A stretch of 64,000 bases of DNA from Acidovorax sp. RAC01 (GCF_001714725.1 NZ_CP016447.1:310001-374000), one strand, 5' to 3'; counted from the stretch's first letter, positions 50,934-60,555 are shown. The notes: a model not told the origin generated them from the letters alone. Numbers and translations are program-made.

Positions 50934-51737
50934 CTAGCGCCTTGCCTGCGCGGTCTCGATCATCGCTTTGGCGACACCGCGCAGGATGTGGATTTCTTCC
51001 GGGGCCAGCTGCGCGCGGTTGAAAAGCTGGTTAAGGCGGGGCATGAGCTTCTTGGGCGCGGCAGGGTCCAGAAACCCGATCTGTGCGAGCGCCTGCTCCC
51101 AGTGCTCCAGCATCCCGGCCACCTGGGCCGCGTCGGCCTGCGTACGGGCGGGGGCTGCATCCTGCACGGCAAAGCCGCCCAGCGCCTGCCGCCACTCATA
51201 CGCAATGACCTGGATCGCCGCGCCCAGGTTGAGCGAACCGAAGCCGGGGTTCGTGGGAATCGACAGGGCGACGTGGCAGCGGTACACGTCGTCGTTGGCC
51301 ATTCCAAAGCGTTCGGATCCGAACAGGAAGGCCACGCCGGCCTGGGTGACCGGTGCGGCCTGCACCTCCGCTTGGTTTTGGGCATTTTTGGCCTCCAGGG
51401 CTTGCTCTGAAAGGGCGGTACGCTCACTTTTCAATAGCATCTCGAAATGGGCACGCGGTGCAGCCGTGGGCGGACCGAAGTCGCGCGGGGTCATGGCGGT
51501 GGCGCACAGGTGGCTCATGCCGTCCAGCGCTTCGTCCAGGGTGGCGACGATACGGGCGTTCTCCAGCACGTCCAGGGCGCCACTGGCGCGCTGGATGGTT
51601 TCTTCGCGCCGCAGCACGTTGGGCCAGCGGGGAGCCACCAGCACCAGGTCATCAAACCCCATGGTTTTCATCGCACGCGCGGCAGCGCCTACGTTGCCGG
51701 CGTGGCTGGTGTTGATCAGGATGAATCGGGTCTTCAT
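50934..51737 (-). CDS. trmJ: tRNA (cytidine/uridine-2'-O-)-methyltransferase TrmJ
   Basis: 267-residue SPOUT methyltransferase that methylates the ribose at position 32 of several tRNAs using S-adenosylmethionine. N-terminus FILINTSHAGNVGAAARAMKTMGFDDLVLVAPR and the knot segments FLFGSERFGMANDDVYRCHVALSIPTNPGFGSLNLGAAIQVIAYE are diagnostic. Oddity: about residues 100-119 (LLKSERTALSEQALEAKNAQ) are encoded by copy F of the dispersed repeat and lie between the two conserved halves as an extra loop. Divergent from suhB, as in many proteobacteria. Confidence 0.92.
   Translation of the reverse strand: MKTRFILINTSHAGNVGAAARAMKTMGFDDLVLVAPRWPNVLRREETIQRASGALDVLENARIVATLDEALDGMSHLCATAMTPRDFGPPTAAPRAHFEMLLKSERTALSEQALEAKNAQNQAEVQAAPVTQAGVAFLFGSERFGMANDDVYRCHVALSIPTNPGFGSLNLGAAIQVIAYEWRQALGGFAVQDAAPARTQADAAQVAGMLEHWEQALAQIGFLDPAAPKKLMPRLNQLFNRAQLAPEEIHILRGVAKAMIETAQARR
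51381..51440 (-). repeat. Dispersed GCTAT/AGCGC repeat, copy F (inside trmJ)
   Basis: On the minus strand: ATGCTATTGAAAAGTGAGCG, TACCGCCCTTTCAGAGCAAG, CCCTGGAGGCCAAAAATGCC. It is in the same orientation as trmJ and translated in frame. Confidence 0.78.
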
Positions 51738-51900
51738 GGACGTGCAAATTGGACGGGGAACGCGCGATGGCTAGGTAAAAACCAGCACTGCAGGTAAAAT
51801 TTCGCCCTCATTGTCGCCGCCCGCATCGCCAGGCGTGCCGATCCGCTCCTGATTTGCAGCCTGCCCGGCTTTGCGGCGCGCTGCGTAACACCACAATCGA

Positions 51901-52872
51901 ATGTCGTCCAACCTGCACCCCATGCTTAACGTGGCCATCAAGGCCGCACGCGCCGCCGGCGCCATCATCAACCGCGCGGCCCTGGACGTGGAATCGGTGC
52001 GGATCTCGCAAAAGCAGATCAACGACTTCGTGACCGAAGTGGACCACGCGTCCGAAAAGATCATCATCGAAACGCTGCTGACGGCCTACCCCGGCCACGG
52101 CATCCTGGCCGAAGAGTCGGGCAAGGAATACGGGGCCAAGGATTCGGAATTTGTCTGGATCATCGACCCGCTGGACGGCACCACCAATTTCATCCACGGC
52201 TTTCCCGTGTACTGCGTCAGCATCGCGCTGGCTGTGAAGGGCAAGGTCGAGCAGGCCGTGGTGTACGACCCCACCCGCAACGACCTGTTCACCGCCACCA
52301 AGGGCCGGGGCGCTTACCTGAACGAGCGCCGCATCCGCGTGAGCAAGCGCACCCAGCTCAAGGACTGCCTGATCTCCACCGGCTTCCCCTTCCGCCCGGG
52401 CGACAACTTCAAGAGCTACCTGAACATGATGGCCGACGTGATGCAGCGCACCGCTGGCCTGCGCCGCCCCGGTGCCGCGGCGCTGGACCTGGCCTACGTG
52501 GCTGCGGGTTACACCGACGGTTTCTTTGAGACCGGCCTGTCCATCTGGGATGTGGCCGCCGGTTCGCTGCTGGTGACCGAGGCCGGTGGCCTGGTGGGCA
52601 ACTTCACGGGCGAAGCCGACTTCCTGGAGCAGCGCGAGTGCCTGGCCGGCAGCCCGCGCATCTACGGCCAGCTGGTGCCCATCCTGGGCAAGTACAGCAA
52701 GTTTGCGAGCGCAGGCGACAAGGCTGCCGTGCGCCAGGCGGCGCAGGCCAGTGGGGCGGATGCCGCAGACATGCCTGCCGCCGACGACGCTGCTGCTGCG
52801 TCTACAGCCAGCACACCAGCGGACACCCCGGTGAGCGAAGAAGCACCGAAGGGCGACAGCGCCCCGTTCTGA
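51901..52872 (+). CDS. suhB: Inositol-1-monophosphatase family protein SuhB
   Basis: 323-residue magnesium-dependent phosphatase; in enterobacteria SuhB also takes part in rRNA antitermination. Metal-binding motif [12 protein letters not shown] with D89 and D92, a preceding [11 protein letters not shown] glutamate motif, and the C-terminal [17 protein letters not shown] motif are complete. The core ends near residue 265; the last 60 residues are an Ala/Asp-rich tail ([17 protein letters not shown]) not needed for catalysis. Divergent from trmJ with a 163-bp promoter gap. Confidence 0.92.
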   Translation: MSSNLHPMLNVAIKAARAAGAIINRAALDVESVRISQKQINDFVTEVDHASEKIIIETLLTAYPGHGILAEESGKEYGAKDSEFVWIIDPLDGTTNFIHGFPVYCVSIALAVKGKVEQAVVYDPTRNDLFTATKGRGAYLNERRIRVSKRTQLKDCLISTGFPFRPGDNFKSYLNMMADVMQRTAGLRRPGAAALDLAYVAAGYTDGFFETGLSIWDVAAGSLLVTEAGGLVGNFTGEADFLEQRECLAGSPRIYGQLVPILGKYSKFASAGDKAAVRQAAQASGADAADMPAADDAAAASTASTPADTPVSEEAPKGDSAPF

Positions 52873-52941
52873 GCCTGCGCGGGCGGCTCGATCGCGCTGG
52901 ACGGCGCGGCGCCGCGCGCTGGCACTGGTTCAGCGTTGCCC

Positions 52942-53070
52942 AGGGAGCCTCTGCACGAATCAAGCAGCGAGTGCGCGCTGCGGATCGGGATGGACTGCAA
53001 GGCGCAAAACGCAGCAGACGGCCCGAGGCCGCAGATGCACACGGCGCGCTGATTCGTGCAGAGGGTCCCT
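52942..53070. repeat. 129-bp element with 21-bp terminal inverted repeats
   Basis: AGGGAGCCTCTGCACGAATC plus A (52942-52962) is the inverse of TGATTCGTGCAGAGGGTCCC plus T (53050-53070) with one mismatch. It fills the gap between the convergent suhB and GGDEF-EAL genes and overlaps the stop codon of the latter. No coding capacity. It may act as a terminator or be a small mobile remnant. Confidence 0.7.
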
Positions 53071-55702
53071 AAAGCGGGGGGCGCAAAAATGCGTCGATCT
53101 CTTGTGCCGGGCCGGGCCGCCCGAACAGGTAGCCCTGGAAGCCTTCGCACCCGTGCAGCCGCAAAAATGCCAGCTGCCCGGTGGTCTCCACCCCTTCAGC
53201 CACCACATCCAGGTCCATGCTGCGGGCCAGCGCCAGGATGGTGCGCACAATGGCCGCATCATTGGGATCGGTCAGCACATCACGCACAAAGCCCTGGTCG
53301 ATCTTGACCTGGTCCAGTGGCAGGCGCTTGAGGTAGCTCAGCGACGAGTAGCCCGTGCCGAAATCGTCCAGCGAGAAGCCCACCCCTTCGCTCTTGAGCT
53401 GCACCATGCGCGAAATGGTGTCTTCGATGTCGCCCAGCAGCAGGCTTTCGGTGAGCTCCAGCTTGAGCTTTTCGGGGGGCACCTGATGGTCTCTGAGGGT
53501 CTGCAGCACCTCGGCGACAAAACCCGGTTGGCGAAACTGCCGCGCGCTCACGTTGACCGAGACCGACAGGTGCGCCGTCTCAGCATGCTCGCCCCACTGC
53601 CGCAGCTGAGCACATGCAGTCTGCAGCACAAACTTTCCGAGCGGAAGGATCAGCCCGGTCTGTTCTGCCAGCGGTATGAAATCTGCCGGGCTGATCATCC
53701 CGCGCTGCGGATGCGACCAGCGCACCAGCGCTTCGGCCCCCAGCAGCAACGCGTGGTGGTTGACCACCGGCTGGTAGTGCACCATGAGTTCGCCACGTGC
53801 CAGCCCCTGGCGCAGATCGGCTTCGAGGTTGGAGCGGGCGTTGACCGCAGCCTGCATGTCGGGGTCAAAGAACCGCTGGGTGTTGCGCCCCGCCGCCTTG
53901 GCCTGGTACATCGCCAGGTCGGCGCGCTTGAGCAGCTCGTCAACCGAAAGGCGCTCGTCACCAAAAAGCGTGATGCCGATGCTGGGCGTGCTGTAGTGCT
54001 GCCCGCCGTCGAGCTCAAAGGGCTGGTTGAGCGCGGCCAGCAGCTTTTCGGCGACCACCTCGGCCTGGCCTGCCGCACTGGCGGGTTCGTGAGCGAGTGA
54101 ATCGAGCATGACGACGAACTCGTCCCCGCCAAAACGCGCCACCGTATCGACCTCCCGAACGCTGCCTACCAGGCGGGAGGCCACCTGCGCCAGCAGCTGG
54201 TCGCCCATGTCGTGGCCCAGCGTGTCGTTGAGGTCCTTGAAGTTGTCGAGATCGATGAAGAGCAGCGCTCCATGGCTGCGGGTGCGCTGGCATGCCGCCG
54301 TGGCCCGCTGCAGGCGATCCAGCAGCAGCCGCCGGTTCGGGAGCCCGGTGAGTGCATCGTAGAACGCCAGCCGCTCGATCTCATGCTCGGCCCGCTTGCG
54401 GTCGGTGATGTCCATGGTGAAACCGTGCGACACCACCGAGCCATCGAGCTCGCGGTGCGGAATGGCGTTGGTCATGTGCCATCGCACGCTGCCGTCGGGC
54501 ATGCGCACACGGTACTCGCACTGCCAGGGCACCAGCCTGCGCACCGAGGCCAGGGCAGATCGCTGCAGCTGCGGCAGGTCCTCCGCCAGCACGCGGCGGA
54601 TCAACACACCATGGTCGGCCGTGACCTCATGCGGCTCCACGCCCATGAAGTCGCGCACCGCATCGCTGATGTACTGCACGCTGACGGGCTGGCCGGGACG
54701 GGAGCGGTACTCGTAGATAAAGCCCGGTATGCGGCTGGCAATGCGCCGAATGAACAGCAGCTGCTCCCGCAGCTGCTCGGCAGCGCGGTGCTCTTCGGTC
54801 ACGTCCTGCACCACGCCCATCACCGAACGCACGCCTTCGCGCGCCAGCGCACGGCTGACCCGCGAGCGCATCCACCGGATCTGGCCGTCGGGGCGGCGCC
54901 AGCGGTATTCGAGGTCGGTACCGGTTCCGGTTGCCGCGCCAGAGGCCGCATCAAAGAGATGGCGGTCCTCCGGCAGGATGCCGCTGACCGCATGGGCGGG
55001 ATCCACCCATTCCTGGCGCTCAAAGCCTGCGATCTCGCACAGGCCAGGCGACCACAGCAGCACGGTCTCGCCCGGGTCCTCGATGCGGCGCCAGTGCCCG
55101 GTGCGGGCCATGCTCTCCATGGTGTGAAAGACCTCGGTCTGCTCGCGCAGTTCGCGCCGCGCCTCCTCCAGCGCGCGCTCGGCAGCAGCCAGCGAGGTGC
55201 GAAGGGTCTCGGCTTCGGTGACGTCGCGCACAGCCACCACGATGGAGTCGCTGGTCACGCGTCGCGCCGAGAGGTCCCAGGCCAGCAGCAGACGGCCAGG
55301 CTCCCGGGCCACCTGGCGGCAGTCGAGCGGCGCTCCCACGCGCACCACGCCCATCAGCTGGTCCAGCAGCGGCGTGTGCGCCAGCAGGTCGAACACCTCG
55401 GCAGCGTCGGCACCGGCGTTGCGCACGCCGCCCAGTCCCGGGGTTCGGCGGGCCGCTGCGTTGGCCGCCAGCAGCATCAGCCGGCCCTGCTGCAACCTGA
55501 ACTCGACCAGCGCCAGGGGCACTGCATCCATCAGCGCCTGCAGGCGGGCCCGGGCCATGGGCTCGATCGCACCCTCGCCAAAGGGAGTCAGCAGGTCGGT
55601 CAGCAGTTCAGACGAAATCACGGTCTCTTCGAAGCCTGTGGAACCGCAGGGTGTCGGCACGGCGGCGCGCGGCCCGGCAATCCGTGGGTGAGCTGGCAGC
55701 AT
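53069..55702 (-). CDS. PAS-GGDEF-EAL cyclic-di-GMP protein, soluble
   Basis: 877-residue protein without clear membrane segments. Layout: N-terminal sensor region (about 40-160), coiled-coil helix (AAERALEEARRELREQTE), two PAS/PAC modules (about 190-310 and 320-440, the latter ending FTMDITDRKRAEHEI), GGDEF at 525-529 (FGGDEF, preceded by ARFGG) and EAL at 657-659 (AEALVRW). LTESLLLGD, DDFGTGYSSLSYLKR and KIDQGFV follow, so both enzymatic halves look intact. The start is uncertain; 55702 gives the longest form, with a GTG at 55621 as alternative. Convergent with suhB, divergent from mutS. Confidence 0.9.
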   Translation of the reverse strand: MLPAHPRIAGPRAAVPTPCGSTGFEETVISSELLTDLLTPFGEGAIEPMARARLQALMDAVPLALVEFRLQQGRLMLLAANAAARRTPGLGGVRNAGADAAEVFDLLAHTPLLDQLMGVVRVGAPLDCRQVAREPGRLLLAWDLSARRVTSDSIVVAVRDVTEAETLRTSLAAAERALEEARRELREQTEVFHTMESMARTGHWRRIEDPGETVLLWSPGLCEIAGFERQEWVDPAHAVSGILPEDRHLFDAASGAATGTGTDLEYRWRRPDGQIRWMRSRVSRALAREGVRSVMGVVQDVTEEHRAAEQLREQLLFIRRIASRIPGFIYEYRSRPGQPVSVQYISDAVRDFMGVEPHEVTADHGVLIRRVLAEDLPQLQRSALASVRRLVPWQCEYRVRMPDGSVRWHMTNAIPHRELDGSVVSHGFTMDITDRKRAEHEIERLAFYDALTGLPNRRLLLDRLQRATAACQRTRSHGALLFIDLDNFKDLNDTLGHDMGDQLLAQVASRLVGSVREVDTVARFGGDEFVVMLDSLAHEPASAAGQAEVVAEKLLAALNQPFELDGGQHYSTPSIGITLFGDERLSVDELLKRADLAMYQAKAAGRNTQRFFDPDMQAAVNARSNLEADLRQGLARGELMVHYQPVVNHHALLLGAEALVRWSHPQRGMISPADFIPLAEQTGLILPLGKFVLQTACAQLRQWGEHAETAHLSVSVNVSARQFRQPGFVAEVLQTLRDHQVPPEKLKLELTESLLLGDIEDTISRMVQLKSEGVGFSLDDFGTGYSSLSYLKRLPLDQVKIDQGFVRDVLTDPNDAAIVRTILALARSMDLDVVAEGVETTGQLAFLRLHGCEGFQGYLFGRPGPAQEIDAFLRPPL

Positions 55703-55870
55703 ACAGCCAACAATATGTCAAAACGTAACAGAATCGGAACACTCGCCGAACTCTCGGGTAAACCCTGAACCACGGGAATGCGCAGGGTGGCGCGGGTGGT
55801 GGCCTGGCGGCGGGAATCGAACTGCTAAAGTCCACCGCTCCTTTGTGCCCCCTCGTTCCCCCAGCCGCGC

Positions 55871-58492
55871 ATGCCGGACACGCTTGACCACCACACCCCC
55901 ATGATGCAGCAGTACCTGGCCCTGAAGGCCGGGTACCCAGAGACGCTCGTCCTGTACCGCATGGGAGATTTCTACGAGCTCTTCTATGCCGATGCAGAAA
56001 AGGCCGCGCGGTTGCTGGACATCACGCTCACGCAGCGCGGCCACTCGGGCGGGCAGCCGGTGGTGATGGCCGGGGTGCCGTTCCATGCACTCGAGAACTA
56101 CCTGGCGCGGCTGATCAAGATGGGGGAATCGGTCGCGATTGCCGAGCAGGTGGGCGAAGTCGGCGCAACCAAGGGGCCGGTGGAGCGCAAGGTGGTGCGC
56201 GTGGTCACCCCCGGCACGCTGACCGATACGGAACTGCTGTCCGACAAATCCGAATCGATGCTGCTGGCCGTGCACCAGGGCCCACGCGCCCGCTGCGGCC
56301 TGGCCTGGCTGAGCGTGACGCAGGGGCGCATTCACCTGGCCGAATGCACGCAGGACGAACTGGCCCACTGGCTGGGCCGCGTGGCGCCCAGCGAGTTGAT
56401 TTACAGCGCAGGCGTGACCGAGCGCTTTGAACAGCAGCTTGCAGTGCTGCGCCAGGCGGGCGCATTCACCTGCCCCATGAGCCTGCGGCCCGACTGGCAG
56501 TTTGACAGCGCCCTGGGCGAGCGCAAGCTGCTGGAACACCTGGGCGCCGCCAGCCTGCAGGCCTGGGGCGCGCATGGCCTGGGCGAGGCGCACGCCGCCG
56601 CCGCCGGCCTGCTGGCCTATGCCGAACACACGCAGGGCCGCAGCCTCACGCACGTGCACAGCGTGCAGGTGCAGCGCGGCGACGACCTGATCGACCTGCC
56701 CGCCACCACGCGGCGCAACCTGGAGCTGGTGAAGACCTTGCGCGGCGAGGATGCGCCCACGCTGTTTTCGCTGCTGGACACCTGCATGACCGGCATGGGC
56801 AGCCGCCTGCTCAAGACCTGGCTGCTGGAGCCCCGGCGCGACCGCACCGAAGCGCGCCAGCGGCTATCGGCCACGGCCGCCCTGCGCGGCACAGGCGGCG
56901 CGGGCGGTGGCTCCGGCCCGTGGGCCACGCTGCGGACACAGCTCAAGGGTGTGAGCGACGTGGAACGCATCACCGCCCGCATTGCACTGCGCCAGGTGCG
57001 CCCGCGCGAACTGGTGGCGCTGTGCAAGACGCTACAAAAATCAGAGCTATTGGCGCTTTCAGGACAAGCCCCAGAGCCGTATCTGATAGAGATATTCAGC
57101 CACCTGCACCCCCCCGAGGGTTGCACCACACTGCTGCGTGCTGCCATTGCCGAAGAACCTGCCGCGCTGGTGCGCGACGGCGGTGTGATCGCGAGCGGCT
57201 TTGACACCGAGCTGGACGAGCTGCGCGCGATCCAGACCAACTGCGACGCCTTCCTGCTGGACCTGGAAACCCGCGAGAAGGCCCGCACCGGCATCCCCAA
57301 CCTGCGGGTGCAGTTCAACAAGGTGCATGGCTTTTATATCGAGGTGACCGGCAGCCACCTCGACCGCGTGCCCGACGACTACCGCCGCCGCCAGACGCTA
57401 AAGAACGCCGAGCGCTTCATCACGCCCGAGCTCAAGACGTTTGAAGACAAGGCCCTCTCGGCCAACGAGCGCGCCCTGGCCCGCGAAAAGTGGCTGTACG
57501 AGCAGATCCTGGACCAGCTGCAGCCCCACATTGCCGCGCTGACGCGCCTGGCGCAGGCCCTGGCCGCGCTGGATGTGCTGTGCACGCTGGCCGAGCGCTC
57601 GCTCACGCTCCAGTGGTGCGCGCCGCAGTTCGTGCCCGAGCCGTGCATCGACATCGAAGGCGGCCGCCACCCTGTGGTGGAGGCCCGGCTGGCCGAGACA
57701 TCAAGCGCCGCCTTCATCGCCAACCACACGCGGCTGAACGCCAACACGCGCATGCAGGTCATCACCGGCCCCAACATGGGCGGCAAGTCCACCTACATGC
57801 GGCAGGTGGCGCTGATCGTGCTGCTGGCCAGTATCGGCAGCCATGTGCCCGCCGCCAGTTGCCGGCTGGGGCCCATCGACGCCATCCACACCCGCATCGG
57901 CGCGGCCGACGACCTGGCCAACGCGCAGTCCACCTTCATGCTGGAGATGACCGAGGCCGCGCAGATACTGCACGCCGCCACCCCGCACAGCCTGGTGCTG
58001 ATGGACGAGATTGGCCGCGGCACCAGCACGTTTGACGGGCTGGCGCTGGCCAGCGGCATTGCCACGCACCTGCACGACAAGACGCGCGCGTTCACGCTGT
58101 TTGCCACGCACTACTTCGAGCTGACCGAGCTGCCCGCCCGGGCGCGCCACGCCGTGAACATGCACGTGAGTGCAGCCGAAGCCGGCGCAGACATCGTCTT
58201 TTTGCACGAGATCCAGCCTGGCCCGGCCAGCCGCAGCTACGGCATCCAGGTGGCCAAGCTGGCGGGCATGCCATCGCCCGTGCTGCACCATGCCCGCCAC
58301 ACCCTGGCCGCGCTGGAGGAGCGTGCGGGCGAGGACGACCTGCAGGTCGACCTGTTCGCCGCCCCCGCAGCCCCACCCGACATGGGCGCGAGCGCGGCAG
58401 AAGCCGCCCTGGCCGCCCTGAACCCCGACGCCATGAGCCCCCGCGAGGCGCTGGATGCGCTGTACCAGCTCAAGAAGCTGGCGGCGCGATGA
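55871..58492 (+). CDS. mutS: DNA mismatch repair protein MutS
   Basis: 873-residue mismatch-recognition ATPase. Mismatch-binding F34-x-E36 lies in [10 protein letters not shown]. The ATPase P-loop is GPNMGGKS at residues 633-640, followed by SQ-like [13 protein letters not shown], Walker [17 protein letters not shown] and the helix-turn-helix region near the C-terminus. Length is normal for the family. Oddity: residues about 387-407 ([20 protein letters not shown]) are encoded by copy G of the dispersed repeat, in the lever/core region, without disrupting the frame. Start at 55871 gives the standard N-terminus before [12 protein letters not shown]. Confidence 0.96.
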   Translation: MPDTLDHHTPMMQQYLALKAGYPETLVLYRMGDFYELFYADAEKAARLLDITLTQRGHSGGQPVVMAGVPFHALENYLARLIKMGESVAIAEQVGEVGATKGPVERKVVRVVTPGTLTDTELLSDKSESMLLAVHQGPRARCGLAWLSVTQGRIHLAECTQDELAHWLGRVAPSELIYSAGVTERFEQQLAVLRQAGAFTCPMSLRPDWQFDSALGERKLLEHLGAASLQAWGAHGLGEAHAAAAGLLAYAEHTQGRSLTHVHSVQVQRGDDLIDLPATTRRNLELVKTLRGEDAPTLFSLLDTCMTGMGSRLLKTWLLEPRRDRTEARQRLSATAALRGTGGAGGGSGPWATLRTQLKGVSDVERITARIALRQVRPRELVALCKTLQKSELLALSGQAPEPYLIEIFSHLHPPEGCTTLLRAAIAEEPAALVRDGGVIASGFDTELDELRAIQTNCDAFLLDLETREKARTGIPNLRVQFNKVHGFYIEVTGSHLDRVPDDYRRRQTLKNAERFITPELKTFEDKALSANERALAREKWLYEQILDQLQPHIAALTRLAQALAALDVLCTLAERSLTLQWCAPQFVPEPCIDIEGGRHPVVEARLAETSSAAFIANHTRLNANTRMQVITGPNMGGKSTYMRQVALIVLLASIGSHVPAASCRLGPIDAIHTRIGAADDLANAQSTFMLEMTEAAQILHAATPHSLVLMDEIGRGTSTFDGLALASGIATHLHDKTRAFTLFATHYFELTELPARARHAVNMHVSAAEAGADIVFLHEIQPGPASRSYGIQVAKLAGMPSPVLHHARHTLAALEERAGEDDLQVDLFAAPAAPPDMGASAAEAALAALNPDAMSPREALDALYQLKKLAAR
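57031..57092 (+). repeat. Dispersed GCTAT/AGCGC repeat, copy G (inside mutS)
   Basis: GCTACAAAAATCAGAGCTAT, TGGCGCTTTCAGGACAAGCC, CCAGAGCCGTATCTGATAGA. Same orientation as mutS and translated in frame. More diverged than the intergenic copies, particularly in the last third. Confidence 0.65.
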
Positions 58493-58544
58493 CGCAGGCC
58501 GCGCCGCGCCATCGCTGCGGGGCCCTTCCGCCCGGCCGCGCAGG

Positions 58545-58616
58545 CAAAAAAAGGGTCAAATAAGGCCCCATCGCTTGATCAATAACGCTTTCTAGCTATC
58601 ATTTTTGATAGCTTCC
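58545..58616 (-). repeat. Dispersed GCTAT/AGCGC repeat, copy H (intergenic, best preserved)
   Basis: On the minus strand: AGCTATCAAAAATGATAGCT is a near-perfect hairpin, then AGAAAGCGTTATTGATCAAG with opposed AGCG/CGCT-type arms, then CGATGGGGCCTTATTTGACC. It lies between mutS and the Anbu gene and serves as the reference for recognising the other copies. Confidence 0.82.
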
Positions 58617-58713
58617 GGCAGCATGCCGCAGTACCGCGCGCTGGCTGACACGGCCCCCGCACCCGGGGGACTAAACTCGCGGCTCCTTTTTCAACATCTC
58701 CCCACCCCTGTAC

Positions 58714-59541
58714 ATGACGTACTGCGTCGCTATCAAACTCAATGCCGGGCTGGTCTTCCTGTCCGATTCGCGCACCAACGCCGGCCTGGACCAGATCAGC
58801 TCGTTTCGCAAAATGATGGTCTACGAGAAGACGGGCGACCGCTTCATGGTGCTGCTGTCGGCGGGCAACCTGTCGATCTCGCAGTCGGTGCGCGAGATCC
58901 TGCAGACCGAGCAGCTCAAGGACAGCGACACCGGCGAGAGCCTGACCATCTGGAACGCCAAGAGCATGTTCGACGCCGCCCGCGTGCTGGGCGCTGCCGT
59001 GCGCCATGTGCACGAGCGTGACGGCGCAGCGCTCAAGCGTTCGGGCGTGGATTTCAATGTGTCGATGGTGTTCGGCGGCCAGATCAAGGGCGAAGGCATG
59101 CGCCTGTTCCAGGTCTACTCGGCGGGCAATTTCATCGAGGCCACGTCGGAGACGCCGTACTTCCAGGTGGGCGAATCCAAGTACGGCAAGCCCGTGCTCG
59201 ACCGCGTGCTCACGCCCGAAACCCCGCTGGACGAAGCCGCCAAGTGCGCGCTGGTGTCGATGGACAGCACGCTCAAGTCCAATCTGTCGGTGGGCCTGCC
59301 GCTGGACCTGGTGGTGTACGAGGTAGACCGCTTCTCGACCGAGAAGGTGATCTGCATCGACGAGCACAACCCGTACTTCCGCATGCTGCACGACAGCTGG
59401 GGCCACAAGCTGCGCCAGGTGTTTGACAGCATCGAGGACCCGGCCTGGGGCGGCGGCACCACCAATGTCCCGATCATGGTGACGCCCTCGCGCAGCAAGC
59501 CGCTCAAGAAGATCACCAACCACCTGGACAAGCTCATCTGA
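58714..59541 (+). CDS. Anbu/proteasome-type peptidase (BPH family)
   Basis: 275-residue proteasome beta-like protein. After removal of Met1 the N-terminal residue is Thr2 (MTYCVAIKLNAGLVFLSDSRTNAGLD), the expected nucleophile, followed by the aspartate-containing DSRTNAG segment and lysine within FRKMMVYEK. Length, about 30 residues beyond a standard beta subunit, fits the Anbu (ancestral beta subunit) group, which forms open rings of unknown physiological role. In many genomes Anbu is linked to alpha-E, ATP-grasp and transglutaminase-like genes; none is present here, only an alpha/beta hydrolase downstream. Confidence 0.87.
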   Translation: MTYCVAIKLNAGLVFLSDSRTNAGLDQISSFRKMMVYEKTGDRFMVLLSAGNLSISQSVREILQTEQLKDSDTGESLTIWNAKSMFDAARVLGAAVRHVHERDGAALKRSGVDFNVSMVFGGQIKGEGMRLFQVYSAGNFIEATSETPYFQVGESKYGKPVLDRVLTPETPLDEAAKCALVSMDSTLKSNLSVGLPLDLVVYEVDRFSTEKVICIDEHNPYFRMLHDSWGHKLRQVFDSIEDPAWGGGTTNVPIMVTPSRSKPLKKITNHLDKLI

Positions 59542-59585
59542 GTCTTTTCCAGGCCCTGCGGGCGCCTGCCAGTTCGCCCTTTTCC

Positions 59586-60398
59586 ATGCTCCCCATCGTC
59601 TTCTCTCACGCCAACAGCTTTCCGGCCAGTACCTACCGCGTGCTTTTCAGGCACCTGAATGCCCGCGGGTTCAGCGTGTCGGCGGTCGAACGCTATGGGC
59701 ATGACCCGCGCTACCCCGTCTCCAACAACTGGCCACACCTGGTGCAGCACCTGGCCGACTTTGCCACCGAGCAGGTCGAGCGCCTGGGCGAACCGGTGTT
59801 CCTGGTGGGCCATTCGCTGGGCGGGTTTCTGAGCGTGATGGCGGCCGCCCGCCACCCGCACCTGGTGCGCGGCGTGCTGCTGATTGACTCACCCCTGATC
59901 GGCGGCTGGAAGGCCAACGCCCTGGGCATGGCCAAGCGCACGCAGGTGGTCGGCTCGATCTCGCCGGGCAAGGTCAGCCGCCAGCGCCGCTTCAGCTGGG
60001 CCAGCAACGAAGAGGCGCTGGAGCACTTTCGCCGCAAGAAGAGCTTTGCACGCTGGCAACCCGAGGTGCTGGCCGACTACATCGCGCATGGCCTGCAGGA
60101 CCACGATGGCAAGCGCGTGCTGGCGTTCGACCGCGCGGTGGAAACCGCCATCTACAACACCCTGCCGCACAACCTGGGGCGTTTGCTGTCGGCCCACCCC
60201 CTGCAATGCCCGGCGGCGTTCATCGGCGGCCGCGATTCCGACGAGATGAAGCAGGTGGGCATGACCATGACGCTGCGCATCACCGAAGGGCGCACCATGA
60301 TGCTCGACGGCAGCCACCTGTTCCCGATGGAAAAGCCCGTGGCCACCGCAGCGGCCATCGAGGCATCGCTGCTCAACCTGGAGTCGCTGCGCGCCTGA
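59586..60398 (+). CDS. Alpha/beta hydrolase
   Basis: 270-residue hydrolase. The nucleophile elbow is GHSLGG with S77; the histidine is H244 in DGSHLFPME; an oxyanion segment HANSFPASTY is at residues 8-17. The cap region contains a basic stretch (KVSRQRRFSWASNEEALEHFRRKK). Substrate unknown; esterase, lipase-like or C-C hydrolase activities are possible. It lies 44 bp after the Anbu gene, in the same orientation, so it may be co-transcribed. Confidence 0.85.
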   Translation: MLPIVFSHANSFPASTYRVLFRHLNARGFSVSAVERYGHDPRYPVSNNWPHLVQHLADFATEQVERLGEPVFLVGHSLGGFLSVMAAARHPHLVRGVLLIDSPLIGGWKANALGMAKRTQVVGSISPGKVSRQRRFSWASNEEALEHFRRKKSFARWQPEVLADYIAHGLQDHDGKRVLAFDRAVETAIYNTLPHNLGRLLSAHPLQCPAAFIGGRDSDEMKQVGMTMTLRITEGRTMMLDGSHLFPMEKPVATAAAIEASLLNLESLRA

Positions 60399-60555
60399 GC
60401 GGGCCCAATACCCATATCTGCAGGTGGGCCGCCTGGTGGCCATGGCAGCACGGCTGCGTACGCCGACCGTGGCGGTTTTCGCCTCAGGGGAAACAAGGGC
60501 ATGGCCCCGTCGGGCCATCCCCTACACTGTCGGGAGTTACACTCCGATACACGAC

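Noticed and set aside
54212..55768. Plus-strand 518-codon frame opposite the second GGDEF-EAL gene
   Set aside because: Antisense shadow with His/Gln-rich translation; all domain motifs are on the minus strand.
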